Source: Piscinibacter defluvii (GTDB taxonomy: Bacteria > Pseudomonadota > Gammaproteobacteria > Burkholderiales > Burkholderiaceae_C). From it: a DNA stretch of 64,000 nt. The first letter of the stretch is position 1. Every line of letters begins with the position of its first letter. The DNA is taken from NCBI RefSeq assembly GCF_004011805.1, contig NZ_ML137199.1, positions 64,088 to 128,087 on the forward strand, given 5' to 3'. The notes beneath the pieces are model-generated. The model had not been told where the DNA came from and searched no databases. It saw nothing but the letters and a program-made list of their open reading frames with translations. Made by a program: the position numbers and the translations under genes. Below are positions 16,939 to 24,827 of this stretch, one piece after another.

Positions 16939-18804
16939 TCAACGCGGCGACGCGCGCAGCACCCGCGGGTCGGCCGGCTCGGCGTACAGCGCCTCGACCA
17001 GGGCGGCGCGCGTGCGCAGCACCGCGCGCTGGTTCAGCGAGCCCTTGTCGGTGAGTTCGCCGTGGGCGGCCGAGGGCGGTTCGTCCATCAGCAGCAGGCG
17101 CTCGACGCGATTCGAGCTGCCGGTGCCGGCGGCGGCCAGCGTGTCGAGCCAGCGCTGCGCCCAGGCGCGCACGCCGGGGTCCGCGGCGAGTGCGCCGGCA
17201 CTTTTCGCGAGCGCGCCGGCATCGCCGCACAGCCGACGGGCCTCCGGCGCCAGGAAGGCCAGCAGCCCGAGCACCTCGCGCCCTTCGCCGGCGACCACGA
17301 CGTCGTGCACATAGGGCAGCGCGTGCGCCAGCGCGCGTGCGCGCACCGCCTCGACGCCGACCCAGGTGCCGCTGACGAGCTTGAAGTTCTCCGCGATGCG
17401 GCCGTCGAAGCGCAGCCCGCGCGCCGGCTCGGCCGGGTCGATGAAGGCCGCGGCATCGCCGCTGCGGAAGAAGCCTTCCTCGTCCCAGCACTGTGCGCGC
17501 AGCTCGGGCTGGCGCCAGTAGCCGGGCGTCACGCTCGGCCCGCGGTAACGCACCTCGAGCTTGCCGTCCACCGGCGCGAGCTTCAGCGCCAGGCCCGGCG
17601 CAGGCAGGCCGATCACGCCGGCGTGCCAGCCGGGGCGGTGGTGCGAGACGGCGAACGGCGCGGTCTCGGTCATGCCCAGGCCCATCGTCATCGGCACACG
17701 CCAACCGACGGTCTGCAGCGCGATTTGGTCGAACTGCTCGATCACCGCCGGCGGCATCGCCGCGCCGGCCGCGAACACCAGGCGCAGCTCGGCGAACAGG
17801 CTGCGCCGCAGGGCCTCGTCCTCAGCCAGGTGGCGCACCAGCACCTCCAGGCCCTTGGGCACGGTGTAGATCGCGGTCGGCGAGATCTCGCGCAGGTTGA
17901 GCAATGTCTCGGCGATGCCGGCCTCGGTGGGCTTGCCGTCGTCGATGTACAGCGTGCCGCCGTTGCGCAGCACCAGCCCGAGGTTGGAGTTGCCCCCGGC
18001 GGTGTGGTGCCAGGGCAGCCAGTCCACGAGCACCGGCGGCACCTGCTCCAGGAAGGGGTAGCACTGGGCGTACATCTGCTGGTTCGCGCACAGCATGCGG
18101 TGGGTGTTGATCACCGCCTTGGGCGCCTGCGTCGAGCCCGAGGTGAACAGCAGCTTGGCGACCGTGTCGCCGTCCACGCGCGCGTGCGCCGCCGCGACGG
18201 CCGGCGTCGGCGTGGCGGCGAGCAGCGTCTCGAAGGCGAGCGTGGGCCGGCCGGGCAGCTTGCCCTGCGTCAGCAGCACCGGGACGTCCGCCGGCACCGC
18301 GCGCGCGATCGCGTGCGCGTAGGCGGCGCCTTCGGCCGCGAACACCAGGCCGGGTGTCAGCCGCTCGATCGCCTGCACCACGCGCACGGCCTCCGGATCG
18401 AGCCGCGAGTACGACGGCGACAGCGGCGCGACCGGGATGCCGACGTGCAGCGCGGCGAGGCTCAGCAGCGCGTGCTCCAGGTCGTTGCCCGACAGGATCA
18501 CGAGCGGCCGCTGCGGCGAAAGCCCCAGGTCGAGCAGCGCCTGCGCGAGCTGCGTCACCTGCTCGAGCGCCTGCCCGTAGCTCAGGCGCCGCCATGGCCG
18601 CCCCGGGCTGCCGGCCGGCCCGGGTGCGCGCCGCGCCAGGAAGGTCTGCGCGGGCCGCCGCGCGGCCCACTGCACCAGGTGCTCGGTGAAGCGCTGCGGA
18701 TACGGCTGCAGCGGCTCGCAGGCGCGCAGCAGCACGCAGCCGTCGGCGCGGGTCTCGATGTCGGCCGCGTACGGACCGAAGGCGACGTCGCGGTACGGTG
18801 CCAC
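16939..18804 (-). CDS. Feruloyl-CoA synthase-like acyl-CoA ligase
   Basis: A 621-residue AMP-forming CoA ligase. The ATP-binding motif LLFTSGSTQAPKAV lies at 218-231, and a GLGMTETAP motif and FRSGDAA / RFDGRIAENFKL adenylation loops follow. Length and sequence layout (VAPLSPSYS, DWLPWHHTAGGN, KLVSGTWV) resemble feruloyl-CoA synthases that activate hydroxycinnamates. The GTG at 18804 follows the crotonase stop by one base. It should supply the CoA thioester to the adjacent crotonase. The exact acid cannot be read from sequence. Confidence 0.85.
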   Translation of the reverse strand: MAPYRDVAFGPYAADIETRADGCVLLRACEPLQPYPQRFTEHLVQWAARRPAQTFLARRAPGPAGSPGRPWRRLSYGQALEQVTQLAQALLDLGLSPQRPLVILSGNDLEHALLSLAALHVGIPVAPLSPSYSRLDPEAVRVVQAIERLTPGLVFAAEGAAYAHAIARAVPADVPVLLTQGKLPGRPTLAFETLLAATPTPAVAAAHARVDGDTVAKLLFTSGSTQAPKAVINTHRMLCANQQMYAQCYPFLEQVPPVLVDWLPWHHTAGGNSNLGLVLRNGGTLYIDDGKPTEAGIAETLLNLREISPTAIYTVPKGLEVLVRHLAEDEALRRSLFAELRLVFAAGAAMPPAVIEQFDQIALQTVGWRVPMTMGLGMTETAPFAVSHHRPGWHAGVIGLPAPGLALKLAPVDGKLEVRYRGPSVTPGYWRQPELRAQCWDEEGFFRSGDAAAFIDPAEPARGLRFDGRIAENFKLVSGTWVGVEAVRARALAHALPYVHDVVVAGEGREVLGLLAFLAPEARRLCGDAGALAKSAGALAADPGVRAWAQRWLDTLAAAGTGSSNRVERLLLMDEPPSAAHGELTDKGSLNQRAVLRTRAALVEALYAEPADPRVLRASPR

Positions 18805-18805
18805 G

Positions 18806-19600
18806 TCAGCTGCGCTGCACCTTCGCGGCGCGCTTGGCGAGGAAGGCCTCGACCCGTTCCTTCGCCTCCGGCTCGGACTGGCTGATCGCCGCGATCAGCG
18901 ACTCGGTCATCAGCCCGTGGCTCATCGGCTGCTCGGCGATCAGCGGCAGCGCGCGCATGATCGCGAAGTTCGACATCGGGGCGTTGCCGGCGATGCGCTG
19001 CGCGAGCGCCAGCGCCTTGGCGAGCCCTTCGCCCGGGGCCACGGTGTAGTGCGTCAGGCCGATGCGGAAGGCCTCGTCGGCGTCGTACACGTGGCCGGTC
19101 AGCATCATCTCGGTGACGCGCGAGAAGCCGATCAGCTTGGACACCCGCACCGAGCCGCCGCCGCCGAGGAAGATGCCGCGCTGGCCCTCGGGCAGCCCGA
19201 AGTAGGCGCTGGACTCGGCCACACGCACGTGCGCGCAGGCGGCCAGCTCGAGCCCGCCACCGACCACGGCACCCTGCAGCACCGCGACCACCGGCACGCG
19301 GCCGAACTGCAGCCGCTCGAACACCTGGTACCAGGCGTGCGAGTGGTGCACGCCCTGCGCGGCGGACATCTCGGGGATCTCCGACAGGTCGAGCCCGGCG
19401 CTGAAGTGCTCGCCGCGCGCGGCCAGCACGACCGCCTTCACGTCGTCGGGCAGCATGGCGATGCAGCGGTCGAGCTCGCGCACCATCGCCAGGCTGATCG
19501 CGTTGCGCTTGGCAGGGCGGTTCAGTTCGAGCACGGCCACCGGGCCGTCGTGGCGCGCCAGGACCAGCGGGTCGGCGTCGGGAAGTTCGTCGCGTGGCAT
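18806..19600 (-). CDS. Crotonase / enoyl-CoA hydratase family protein
   Basis: A 264-residue crotonase. It shows the oxyanion-hole segments EHFSAGLDLSEI and GAVVGGGLELAACAHVRVAE and the acidic position in FGLPEGQRGIFLGGGGS. Next to a feruloyl-CoA synthase-like ligase it may hydrate or cleave a phenylpropenoyl-CoA. However, it lacks the sequence hallmarks I associate with classical feruloyl-CoA hydratase/lyase (Ech), so a beta-oxidation step is equally possible. The ATG at 19600 lies inside one arm of a palindrome; the frame extends further upstream, but that part overlaps the divergent gene and is not crotonase-like. Confidence 0.87.
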   Translation of the reverse strand: MPRDELPDADPLVLARHDGPVAVLELNRPAKRNAISLAMVRELDRCIAMLPDDVKAVVLAARGEHFSAGLDLSEIPEMSAAQGVHHSHAWYQVFERLQFGRVPVVAVLQGAVVGGGLELAACAHVRVAESSAYFGLPEGQRGIFLGGGGSVRVSKLIGFSRVTEMMLTGHVYDADEAFRIGLTHYTVAPGEGLAKALALAQRIAGNAPMSNFAIMRALPLIAEQPMSHGLMTESLIAAISQSEPEAKERVEAFLAKRAAKVQRS

Positions 19601-19624
19601 ATCGTTAGTGTAGCTAACGATATG
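19598..19624. promoter_or_regulatory. Palindromic operator at the crotonase start, probable MarR site
   Basis: A perfect inverted repeat with 11-base arms, CATATCGTTAG and CTAACGATATG, around a 5-base spacer TGTAG. It is the most AT-rich spot for several kilobases. One arm contains the crotonase start codon, and the site lies within the 91-base divergent region shared with the sorbosone-dehydrogenase-like gene. Size and symmetry fit a MarR dimer site, and a marR gene ends the same operon, so autoregulation is the simple reading. Confidence 0.75.
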
Positions 19625-19691
19625 GTCAGCGTAAAGGCGCCGCCCGCGGCCGCGCGTCAGAATTCGCTCCCGGACGCAGAGGGAGGCAGGC

Positions 19692-20993
19692 ATGGGCGAG
19701 GCAGGGCTGTTCGCGCAGGTGGTGGCGGTGGTCGGCGATGCGGCGCGGCGCTGGCGGCGCCTGCAGCACGGCACGCCGGCGATGGCCGTCGGCACGACGC
19801 CGGTGATCCCCGCGGGGCGCCCGCAGGGCAGCCTGCCGACCCTGAAGATGCCCACGGCGCGGGGCTGGGCGACCGGTCAGCGGCCCGTGGCGGCGCCGGG
19901 CCTGAAGGTCAATGCCTTCGCGACCGGGCTGAAGCACCCGCGCTGGATCCACGTGCTGCCCAACGGCGACGTGACCGTGGCCGAGGCGCTGTTCGAGCCC
20001 GATCCGCCGCGCTCGCTGTTCGACCGTGCGATGGTGGCCACGCTGCGCCGCGCCGCGGCCATCGGGCCGAGCCCGAACCGCATCACGCTGCTGCGCGACG
20101 CGGACCACGACGGCGTCGCCGATGTCCGCGACACCTTCCTCGAGAACCTGCGCCAGCCCTTCGGCATGGCGCTGGTCGGCGACACCTTCTACGTCGGCCA
20201 CACCGACGGCGTGCTGGCCTACGCCTACCAGCCGGGGGCGACCAGACTCGCCGGCGCGGGCCGGCGCCTGTCGACCCACAAGCCGGGCGGGCACTGGACG
20301 CGCAGCCTGCTGGCCAGCCGCGACGGCCTGCGTCTGTACGTCGGCGTCGGCTCGCTGTCGAACATCGGCGAGCGCGGCATGGACGCGGAGGAGGGCCGCG
20401 CCTGCATCGTCGAGATCGACCTCGCGCGCGGCAGCAGCCGCATCTTCGCCGCCGGCCTGCGCAACCCGGTCGGCCTGGCCTGGGAGCCGGTGACCGGCGC
20501 GCTGTGGACCGTGGTGAACGAACGCGACGGCCTGGGCGACGAGACGCCGCCCGACTACCTGACCTCGGTGCGCGAGGGCGGCTTCTACGGCTGGCCGTAC
20601 TGCTACTGGGGCCGGACCGTCGACGACCGCGTGCCGCAGGACGCCGCGCTCGTGGCCACGGCGCTGCAGCCCGACTACGCGCTGGGCGGCCACACCGCCT
20701 CGCTCGGCCTGTGCTGGCTGCCGGCCGGCACGCTGCCCGGCTACGGCGAGGGCATGGTGATCGGCCAGCACGGCTCGTGGAACCGCAGCACGCTCAGTGG
20801 CTACAAGGTGGTGCACGTGCCGTTCGCGAACGGCCGGCCGGCCGGGCCGCCGCGCGACATCCTCTCCGGCTTCCTGGCGCCGGACGAGAGCGTGTCCTAC
20901 GGCCGCCCGGTCGGCGTGGCCATCGGGCCGGACGGTGCGCTGCTGGTGGCCGACGACGTGGGCGACGTGGTCTGGCGGGTGACGGGGGCCTGA
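19692..20993 (+). CDS. L-sorbosone dehydrogenase-like PQQ beta-propeller protein
   Basis: A 433-residue protein of the glucose/sorbosone dehydrogenase beta-propeller family. Recognisable blocks are FATGLKHPRWIHVLPNGDV, DHDGVADVRDTFLENLRQPFGMAL, AAGLRNPVGLAWEP, NERDGLGDETPPDYL, GGFYGWPYCYWG and IGQHGSWNRS, which hold the calcium and quinone site in related enzymes. No clear signal peptide is seen; a hydrophobic N-terminal stretch (LFAQVVAVVG) is weak. It is divergent from the crotonase operon and shares its operator region. Substrate unknown; a hydrolase or lactonase role cannot be excluded. Confidence 0.83.
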   Translation: MGEAGLFAQVVAVVGDAARRWRRLQHGTPAMAVGTTPVIPAGRPQGSLPTLKMPTARGWATGQRPVAAPGLKVNAFATGLKHPRWIHVLPNGDVTVAEALFEPDPPRSLFDRAMVATLRRAAAIGPSPNRITLLRDADHDGVADVRDTFLENLRQPFGMALVGDTFYVGHTDGVLAYAYQPGATRLAGAGRRLSTHKPGGHWTRSLLASRDGLRLYVGVGSLSNIGERGMDAEEGRACIVEIDLARGSSRIFAAGLRNPVGLAWEPVTGALWTVVNERDGLGDETPPDYLTSVREGGFYGWPYCYWGRTVDDRVPQDAALVATALQPDYALGGHTASLGLCWLPAGTLPGYGEGMVIGQHGSWNRSTLSGYKVVHVPFANGRPAGPPRDILSGFLAPDESVSYGRPVGVAIGPDGALLVADDVGDVVWRVTGA

Positions 20994-21006
20994 CAGACGC
21001 CGGTTC

Positions 21007-22263
21007 TCAGGCCTTCTTGGGCCGGATCGCCTCCAGCGCCCGCACCATCGGGATGAAGGTCACGCCGATCCAGTTCCAGCGTTCCATCTCGTCGCGCAGG
21101 GTCACGGCGATGTCGTGCGCAGCCGTCCAGTGGCGCGCCAGGTCCTGCTGCAGGAACTTCTCGCCCGGCAGCTCGAGCGTGGTCAGCTCGGCGAACTCGT
21201 GCAGCGCCTGCGCCTTCAGGCCGCGCGCCTTCTCGCGCAGTTCCACCAGCTTGTCGTGCTGCTCCCGGTAGTCGCCGGCCAGGTCGCGCACGCGGCGGGC
21301 GTCGCGGGTCTCGCCGGAGCGGTCGAAGATGGCCCACATCTCCTCGATGAAGTCCGGGATCTGCTCGAAGGTGATCACGCGCGAGGTGTCGGCGGCGATC
21401 GACTTCGCCTCGGGCTGCGGCGCCGGCTTCTCGCGGCCGTCGGCGGCGTCTTCCCACTCCTTGACGCGGCGGTCCGTCATCTTCGCGATCGGCACCCAGA
21501 TCTCGCCGGCGCGCGAGACGAACTCGAAGTAGCCCTTGAGCGCCGGCACCTCCTTGGTGGCGTCGGCGCCGAGCTCGCCGAACAGCTTGGCCAGGTCCCC
21601 CATGGCCTTGGCGTTCTCGACGCGCCGGCTCTGGTCGGTGAAGTCCACCGCGTCGACACGCGCCAGCACCCGCCGGCACTCCTCGAGCTTGCGCGCCGCC
21701 GCGGCCACGGCCAGGGCCTGGTCGGCGTGTTTCGAAGCCTTGTCCAGACCCTTGGCCACGTCGCCGAGCGCATCGGCTGTCTTGCCCAGGGCCTTGGCCG
21801 TGTCGGACTCGCCCTTGAGCTTGGACAGCAGCGACTGCGCCTTCCTGAGCTTCGCCGACGTGGACTTCACGTCGTCGGCGAAGTCCTTCAGACTTTGCTC
21901 GGCCGCGCCGGGGTCGACGGCGCCGTCGGTCGGGGTGTCCGAGCCGAAGTCCTGGTCGACGACCTTCTTCGCGTCCTTGACCGGTTTCAGGGCCTGCTCG
22001 ACGGACTTCCTGGCCGCCTCGACCTTCTTCTTGCCGAGCTCGACCTTCTTCATCACCTCGTCCCACAGCCCGGCCTTGGCGTCGGCGCCGGCCGACTGGG
22101 CCAGCGCGCGCAGTTCGGTGCCGGCCGGATGCTGCTCGCCGATCAGCGACTTCACGTCGGCGACGAACCCCGCCAGCCGCGCCTGCGCGTCGGCGATGGC
22201 GGACTTGTCGGTCGCGGCGCGCGTCTTCGGCGGGCGCAGTTTCAGCTCTTGCAGCAGGCTCAT
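21007..22263 (-). CDS. Uncharacterised helical, lysine-rich coiled-coil protein
   Basis: I do not recognise this 418-residue protein. It opens MSLLQELKLRPPKTR and is almost wholly predicted helix, with long lysine/alanine-rich heptad-like stretches at about 60-105 and 125-215, a short proline-rich linker near 280 (KPAPQPEAKS), and a more globular C-terminal third with several tryptophans. There is no signal peptide or membrane helix. The start at 22263 follows a GGGGGAA stretch; a frame-open extension upstream reads low-quality sequence. Downstream lies only the convergent sorbosone-dehydrogenase-like gene. A structural or effector-like cytoplasmic role is only a guess. Confidence 0.75.
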   Translation of the reverse strand: MSLLQELKLRPPKTRAATDKSAIADAQARLAGFVADVKSLIGEQHPAGTELRALAQSAGADAKAGLWDEVMKKVELGKKKVEAARKSVEQALKPVKDAKKVVDQDFGSDTPTDGAVDPGAAEQSLKDFADDVKSTSAKLRKAQSLLSKLKGESDTAKALGKTADALGDVAKGLDKASKHADQALAVAAAARKLEECRRVLARVDAVDFTDQSRRVENAKAMGDLAKLFGELGADATKEVPALKGYFEFVSRAGEIWVPIAKMTDRRVKEWEDAADGREKPAPQPEAKSIAADTSRVITFEQIPDFIEEMWAIFDRSGETRDARRVRDLAGDYREQHDKLVELREKARGLKAQALHEFAELTTLELPGEKFLQQDLARHWTAAHDIAVTLRDEMERWNWIGVTFIPMVRALEAIRPKKA

Positions 22264-22352
22264 GGTCGGTTCCCCCGTGGCAGAAGATTGTTGCCCGGGG
22301 AGAAGCATGGCCGCAGCGACGTTATGCCCCCGTTACAGGGGGGCGGGGTCAC

Positions 22353-23612
22353 TCACTTGTAGCTGCGCGCGTCCTCGATCACCTTGCCGTCGTTGGGCAG
22401 GCTGCCCGGCGCGGCGAGCACCACGTCGGCGCGCAGCTTGGTCACGTCGCGCACGCTGGCGGCGAGTCGCTCGGCCAGGCCCTCCGGGGCGCCGGGCACC
22501 TCGACGTGCAGCGTCATCGTGTCGTTGGCCATCTCGCCGGCCACCACCAGCCGGGCGCGCTGCACCTCGGGATGGCGCTTCACCACCTCGGCCACCTGGC
22601 TCGGGTGCACGAACATGCCGCGCACCTTGGCGGTCTGGTCGGCGCGCCCCATCCAGCCCTTGATGCGGGTGTTGGTGCGGCCGCTCGGGCAGCGGCCCGG
22701 CAGCACCGCCGAGAGGTCGCCGGTGCCGAAGCGCACCAGCGGGTAGTCGGGGTTGAGCACGGTGACGACGACCTCGCCGACATCGCCCTCGGGCACCGGG
22801 TCGCCGGTGCCGGGGCGCACGATCTCGAGGATCACCGCCTCGTCGAGCACCAGGCCCTCGCGGGCCGCAGTCTCGTAGGCGATCAGGCCGGCGTCGGCCG
22901 TGGCGTAACACTGGTAGCCCTGCACGCCGCGCTCGGCCAGCCAGTCGCGCAGCGAGGGCGGGAAGGCCTCGCCGCTGAGCAGGGCCTTGCTCAGCCAGGG
23001 CAGCGCCATGCCCAGCTCGGCCGCCTTCTCGACCAGGATGCGCAGGAAGCTCGGTGTGCCCGCGTAGGCGTGTGGCCGCAGATCCTGCATCGCCTGCAGC
23101 TGCAGCTCGGTGTTGCCGGTGCCGCCGGCGAACACCGTGCAGCCCAGCGCGTGGGCACCCGTCTCCATCATCGAGCCGGCCGGCGTCAGGTGGTAGCTGA
23201 AGCTGTTGTGCACCAGCTCGCCGGCGCGGAAGCCGGCGGCATGCATCGCGCGGGCGATGCGCCAGTAGTCGGGCGCCTCGCCCTCGGGTTCGTAGATCGG
23301 CCCGGGCGACTGGAACACGCGGCGCGCGCCGCTTGGCGCGCGCAGGCCGTTCCAGCCAATGGTGGCGAAGCCGCCGAACGGGTCCTGCGCGCGGCCGGCC
23401 TTCTGCCGCTCGAACAGTTCGTGCTTGCGCAGCACGGGCAAGGCGGCCAGTGCGGCGCGCGAGGTGATGGCGGCGGCATCCACTCCCGCCAGCAGCGCGC
23501 CGAAGGCCGCGCTGCGCTGCGCCTGCGCCAGGTGCGCCGGCAGCGCCGCCAGCAGCGCGGCCTCGCGCGCCTCGGGCGGGCGGGTCTCGAGCGCGTCGAG
23601 GAAGTCACTCAT
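22353..23612 (-). CDS. PaaK-like (phenylacetate-CoA ligase family) AMP-binding protein
   Basis: A 419-residue member of the PaaK branch of AMP-forming ligases, close to usual length. The middle (GGTGNTELQLQAMQDLRPHAYAGTPSFLRIL), LLSGEAFPPSLRDWL, CYATADAGLIAYE, RFGTGDLSAVLPG and GWMGRADQTAKVRGMFV blocks follow the family. The N-terminal phosphate-binding loop, normally SSGTTGxP, is not present in that form; the corresponding place reads VFQSPGPIYEPEG. It may be an altered ligase or use another loop. It heads towards the liv operon and overlaps a small upstream gene by eight bases, so it probably activates the acid imported by that transporter. Confidence 0.85.
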   Translation of the reverse strand: MSDFLDALETRPPEAREAALLAALPAHLAQAQRSAAFGALLAGVDAAAITSRAALAALPVLRKHELFERQKAGRAQDPFGGFATIGWNGLRAPSGARRVFQSPGPIYEPEGEAPDYWRIARAMHAAGFRAGELVHNSFSYHLTPAGSMMETGAHALGCTVFAGGTGNTELQLQAMQDLRPHAYAGTPSFLRILVEKAAELGMALPWLSKALLSGEAFPPSLRDWLAERGVQGYQCYATADAGLIAYETAAREGLVLDEAVILEIVRPGTGDPVPEGDVGEVVVTVLNPDYPLVRFGTGDLSAVLPGRCPSGRTNTRIKGWMGRADQTAKVRGMFVHPSQVAEVVKRHPEVQRARLVVAGEMANDTMTLHVEVPGAPEGLAERLAASVRDVTKLRADVVLAAPGSLPNDGKVIEDARSYK

Positions 23613-23907
23613 CCCGGTCGCTCCATCCGGCCAGCTTCTTCTTCAGGTCGGCCACGAAGTCGCGCAGCGCGGCGGCGTCGCGCAGCGTCTTCTCGGTCCA
23701 TTCGGGGCTGTTGCGGCTCGGTCGCCTCACGACCGCGGCCTTCAGCACGTCGCCCTCGACCGCCAGCATGGCGATCGCCACGCCGGCGCGCTCGAAGCGG
23801 CCCGCGCGCTCCGTCAGCCCGAGTTCGCGCAGGTCGCGCCGGGCGCGCTGCAGCGCTTCGTCGGGCTTGAAGGGCGGGGCGGCGAAGCCCCAGGACTCCT
23901 CGCTCAT
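23605..23907 (-). CDS. Small conserved-looking protein of unknown function between livF and the PaaK-like gene
   Basis: A 100-residue soluble protein (MSEESWGFAAPPFKPDEALQ...). It has no signal peptide or metal motif. The C-terminal half is charged and helical (EKTLRDAAALRDFVADLKKKLAGW). It lies 10 bases after livF and overlaps the PaaK-like gene by eight bases, so it is clearly part of the transport and activation operon. It may be a small accessory of the ligase, but nothing in the sequence shows what it does. Confidence 0.8.
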   Translation of the reverse strand: MSEESWGFAAPPFKPDEALQRARRDLRELGLTERAGRFERAGVAIAMLAVEGDVLKAAVVRRPSRNSPEWTEKTLRDAAALRDFVADLKKKLAGWSDRDE

Positions 23908-23917
23908 GGTCGTTCCT

Positions 23918-24724
23918 TCAGGCCAGCCACCGCTTGCGCCGCTTGTAGCTCTTGACGTCGCGGAAGCTCTTGCGGTCCGCGCCGCCCATGCCGAGGTAGA
24001 ACTCCTTCACGTCCTCGTTCTCGCGCAGCGCCTTCGCCTCGCCGTCCATCACGATGCGGCCGTTCTCGAGGATGTAACCGTAGTCCGCGTACTTCAGCGC
24101 GATGTTGGTGTTCTGCTCGGCCAGCAGGAAGGTGACCTTCTCGCGCTGGTTCAGGTCCTTCACGATCTCGAACACCTCCTGCACGATCTGCGGGGCCAGG
24201 CCCATCGAGGGTTCGTCGAGCAGCACCATCTTCGGGTTGGCCATCAGCGCGCGGCCGATGGCGCACATCTGCTGCTCGCCGCCGGAGGTGTAGGCGGCCT
24301 GGCTGGTGCGGCGCGTCTTCAGGCGCGGGAAGTAGGTGTAGACCTTCTCCAGCGTCTCGGCCACCGCCGCCTTGCCGTCGCGGCGCGTGTAGGCGCCGGT
24401 CAGCAGGTTCTCCTCGATCGTCAGGTGCGCGAAGCAGTGGCGGCCTTCCATCACCTGGATCACGCCGCGCTCGACCATCTGCGCCGGCGAGAGCCTCTCG
24501 ATGCGCTCGCCGCGCAGCTCGACCGAGCCCTTGGTGACCTCGCCGCGTTCGCCGGCCAGCAGGTTCGAGACGGCGCGCAAGGTCGTCGTCTTGCCCGCGC
24601 CGTTGCCGCCCAGCAGCGCGACGATGCGCCCCTCCGGCACCTGCAGCGAGACGCCCTTGAGCACGAGGATCACGTGGTTGTAGATCACCTCGATGCCGTT
24701 GACGTTCAGAAAAATCTGGCTCAT
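23918..24724 (-). CDS. livF: LivF-type branched-chain amino acid/organic acid ABC transporter ATPase
   Basis: A 268-residue ATPase. Walker A GGNGAGKTTT is at 39-48, the Walker B LLDEPSMGLAP near 172-182, followed by LLAEQN. The signature motif reads YTSGGEQQMCAIGRAL, with T in place of the usual leucine before SGGE. A C-terminal basic extension (YKRRKRWLA) is longer than in most LivF proteins. It pairs with LivG on the cytoplasmic face of LivH-LivM. It is separated from the binding-protein gene by a hairpin-rich repeat. The substrate may be an aromatic or fatty acid, given the ligases on both sides. Confidence 0.93.
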   Translation of the reverse strand: MSQIFLNVNGIEVIYNHVILVLKGVSLQVPEGRIVALLGGNGAGKTTTLRAVSNLLAGERGEVTKGSVELRGERIERLSPAQMVERGVIQVMEGRHCFAHLTIEENLLTGAYTRRDGKAAVAETLEKVYTYFPRLKTRRTSQAAYTSGGEQQMCAIGRALMANPKMVLLDEPSMGLAPQIVQEVFEIVKDLNQREKVTFLLAEQNTNIALKYADYGYILENGRIVMDGEAKALRENEDVKEFYLGMGGADRKSFRDVKSYKRRKRWLA

Positions 24725-24737
24725 GTCTCGGTGCCTT

Positions 24738-24827
24738 CAAGCAGCCGCCGCGGATCCGGCTCCGCCGGTCCGCCAGCGGCGCCCCCCTCGAGGGGGGAGC
24801 GGCGTGAGCCGCTCCGGGGGGTGGGTG
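24738..24827. repeat. Hairpin-rich intergenic element between the binding protein and livF
   Basis: About 90 non-coding bases inside the liv operon carry three inverted repeats in a row: CCGGC-TCC-GCCGG at 24756-24768, CCCCCC-TCGA-GGGGGG at 24782-24797 and AGCGGC-GTGA-GCCGCT at 24798-24813. There is no T run for intrinsic termination on either strand. The layout (a CGCCGG-like stem, then a C-run/G-run stem) resembles the hox repeats but the sequence differs. Such elements can stabilise or attenuate the message between a highly expressed binding protein and its ATPase. Confidence 0.6.

Noticed and set aside
22326-22343. CCCCC-GTTACA-GGGGG stem upstream of the coiled-coil gene as a terminator
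   Set aside because: There is no T-rich run on either side and the stem is only five bases.
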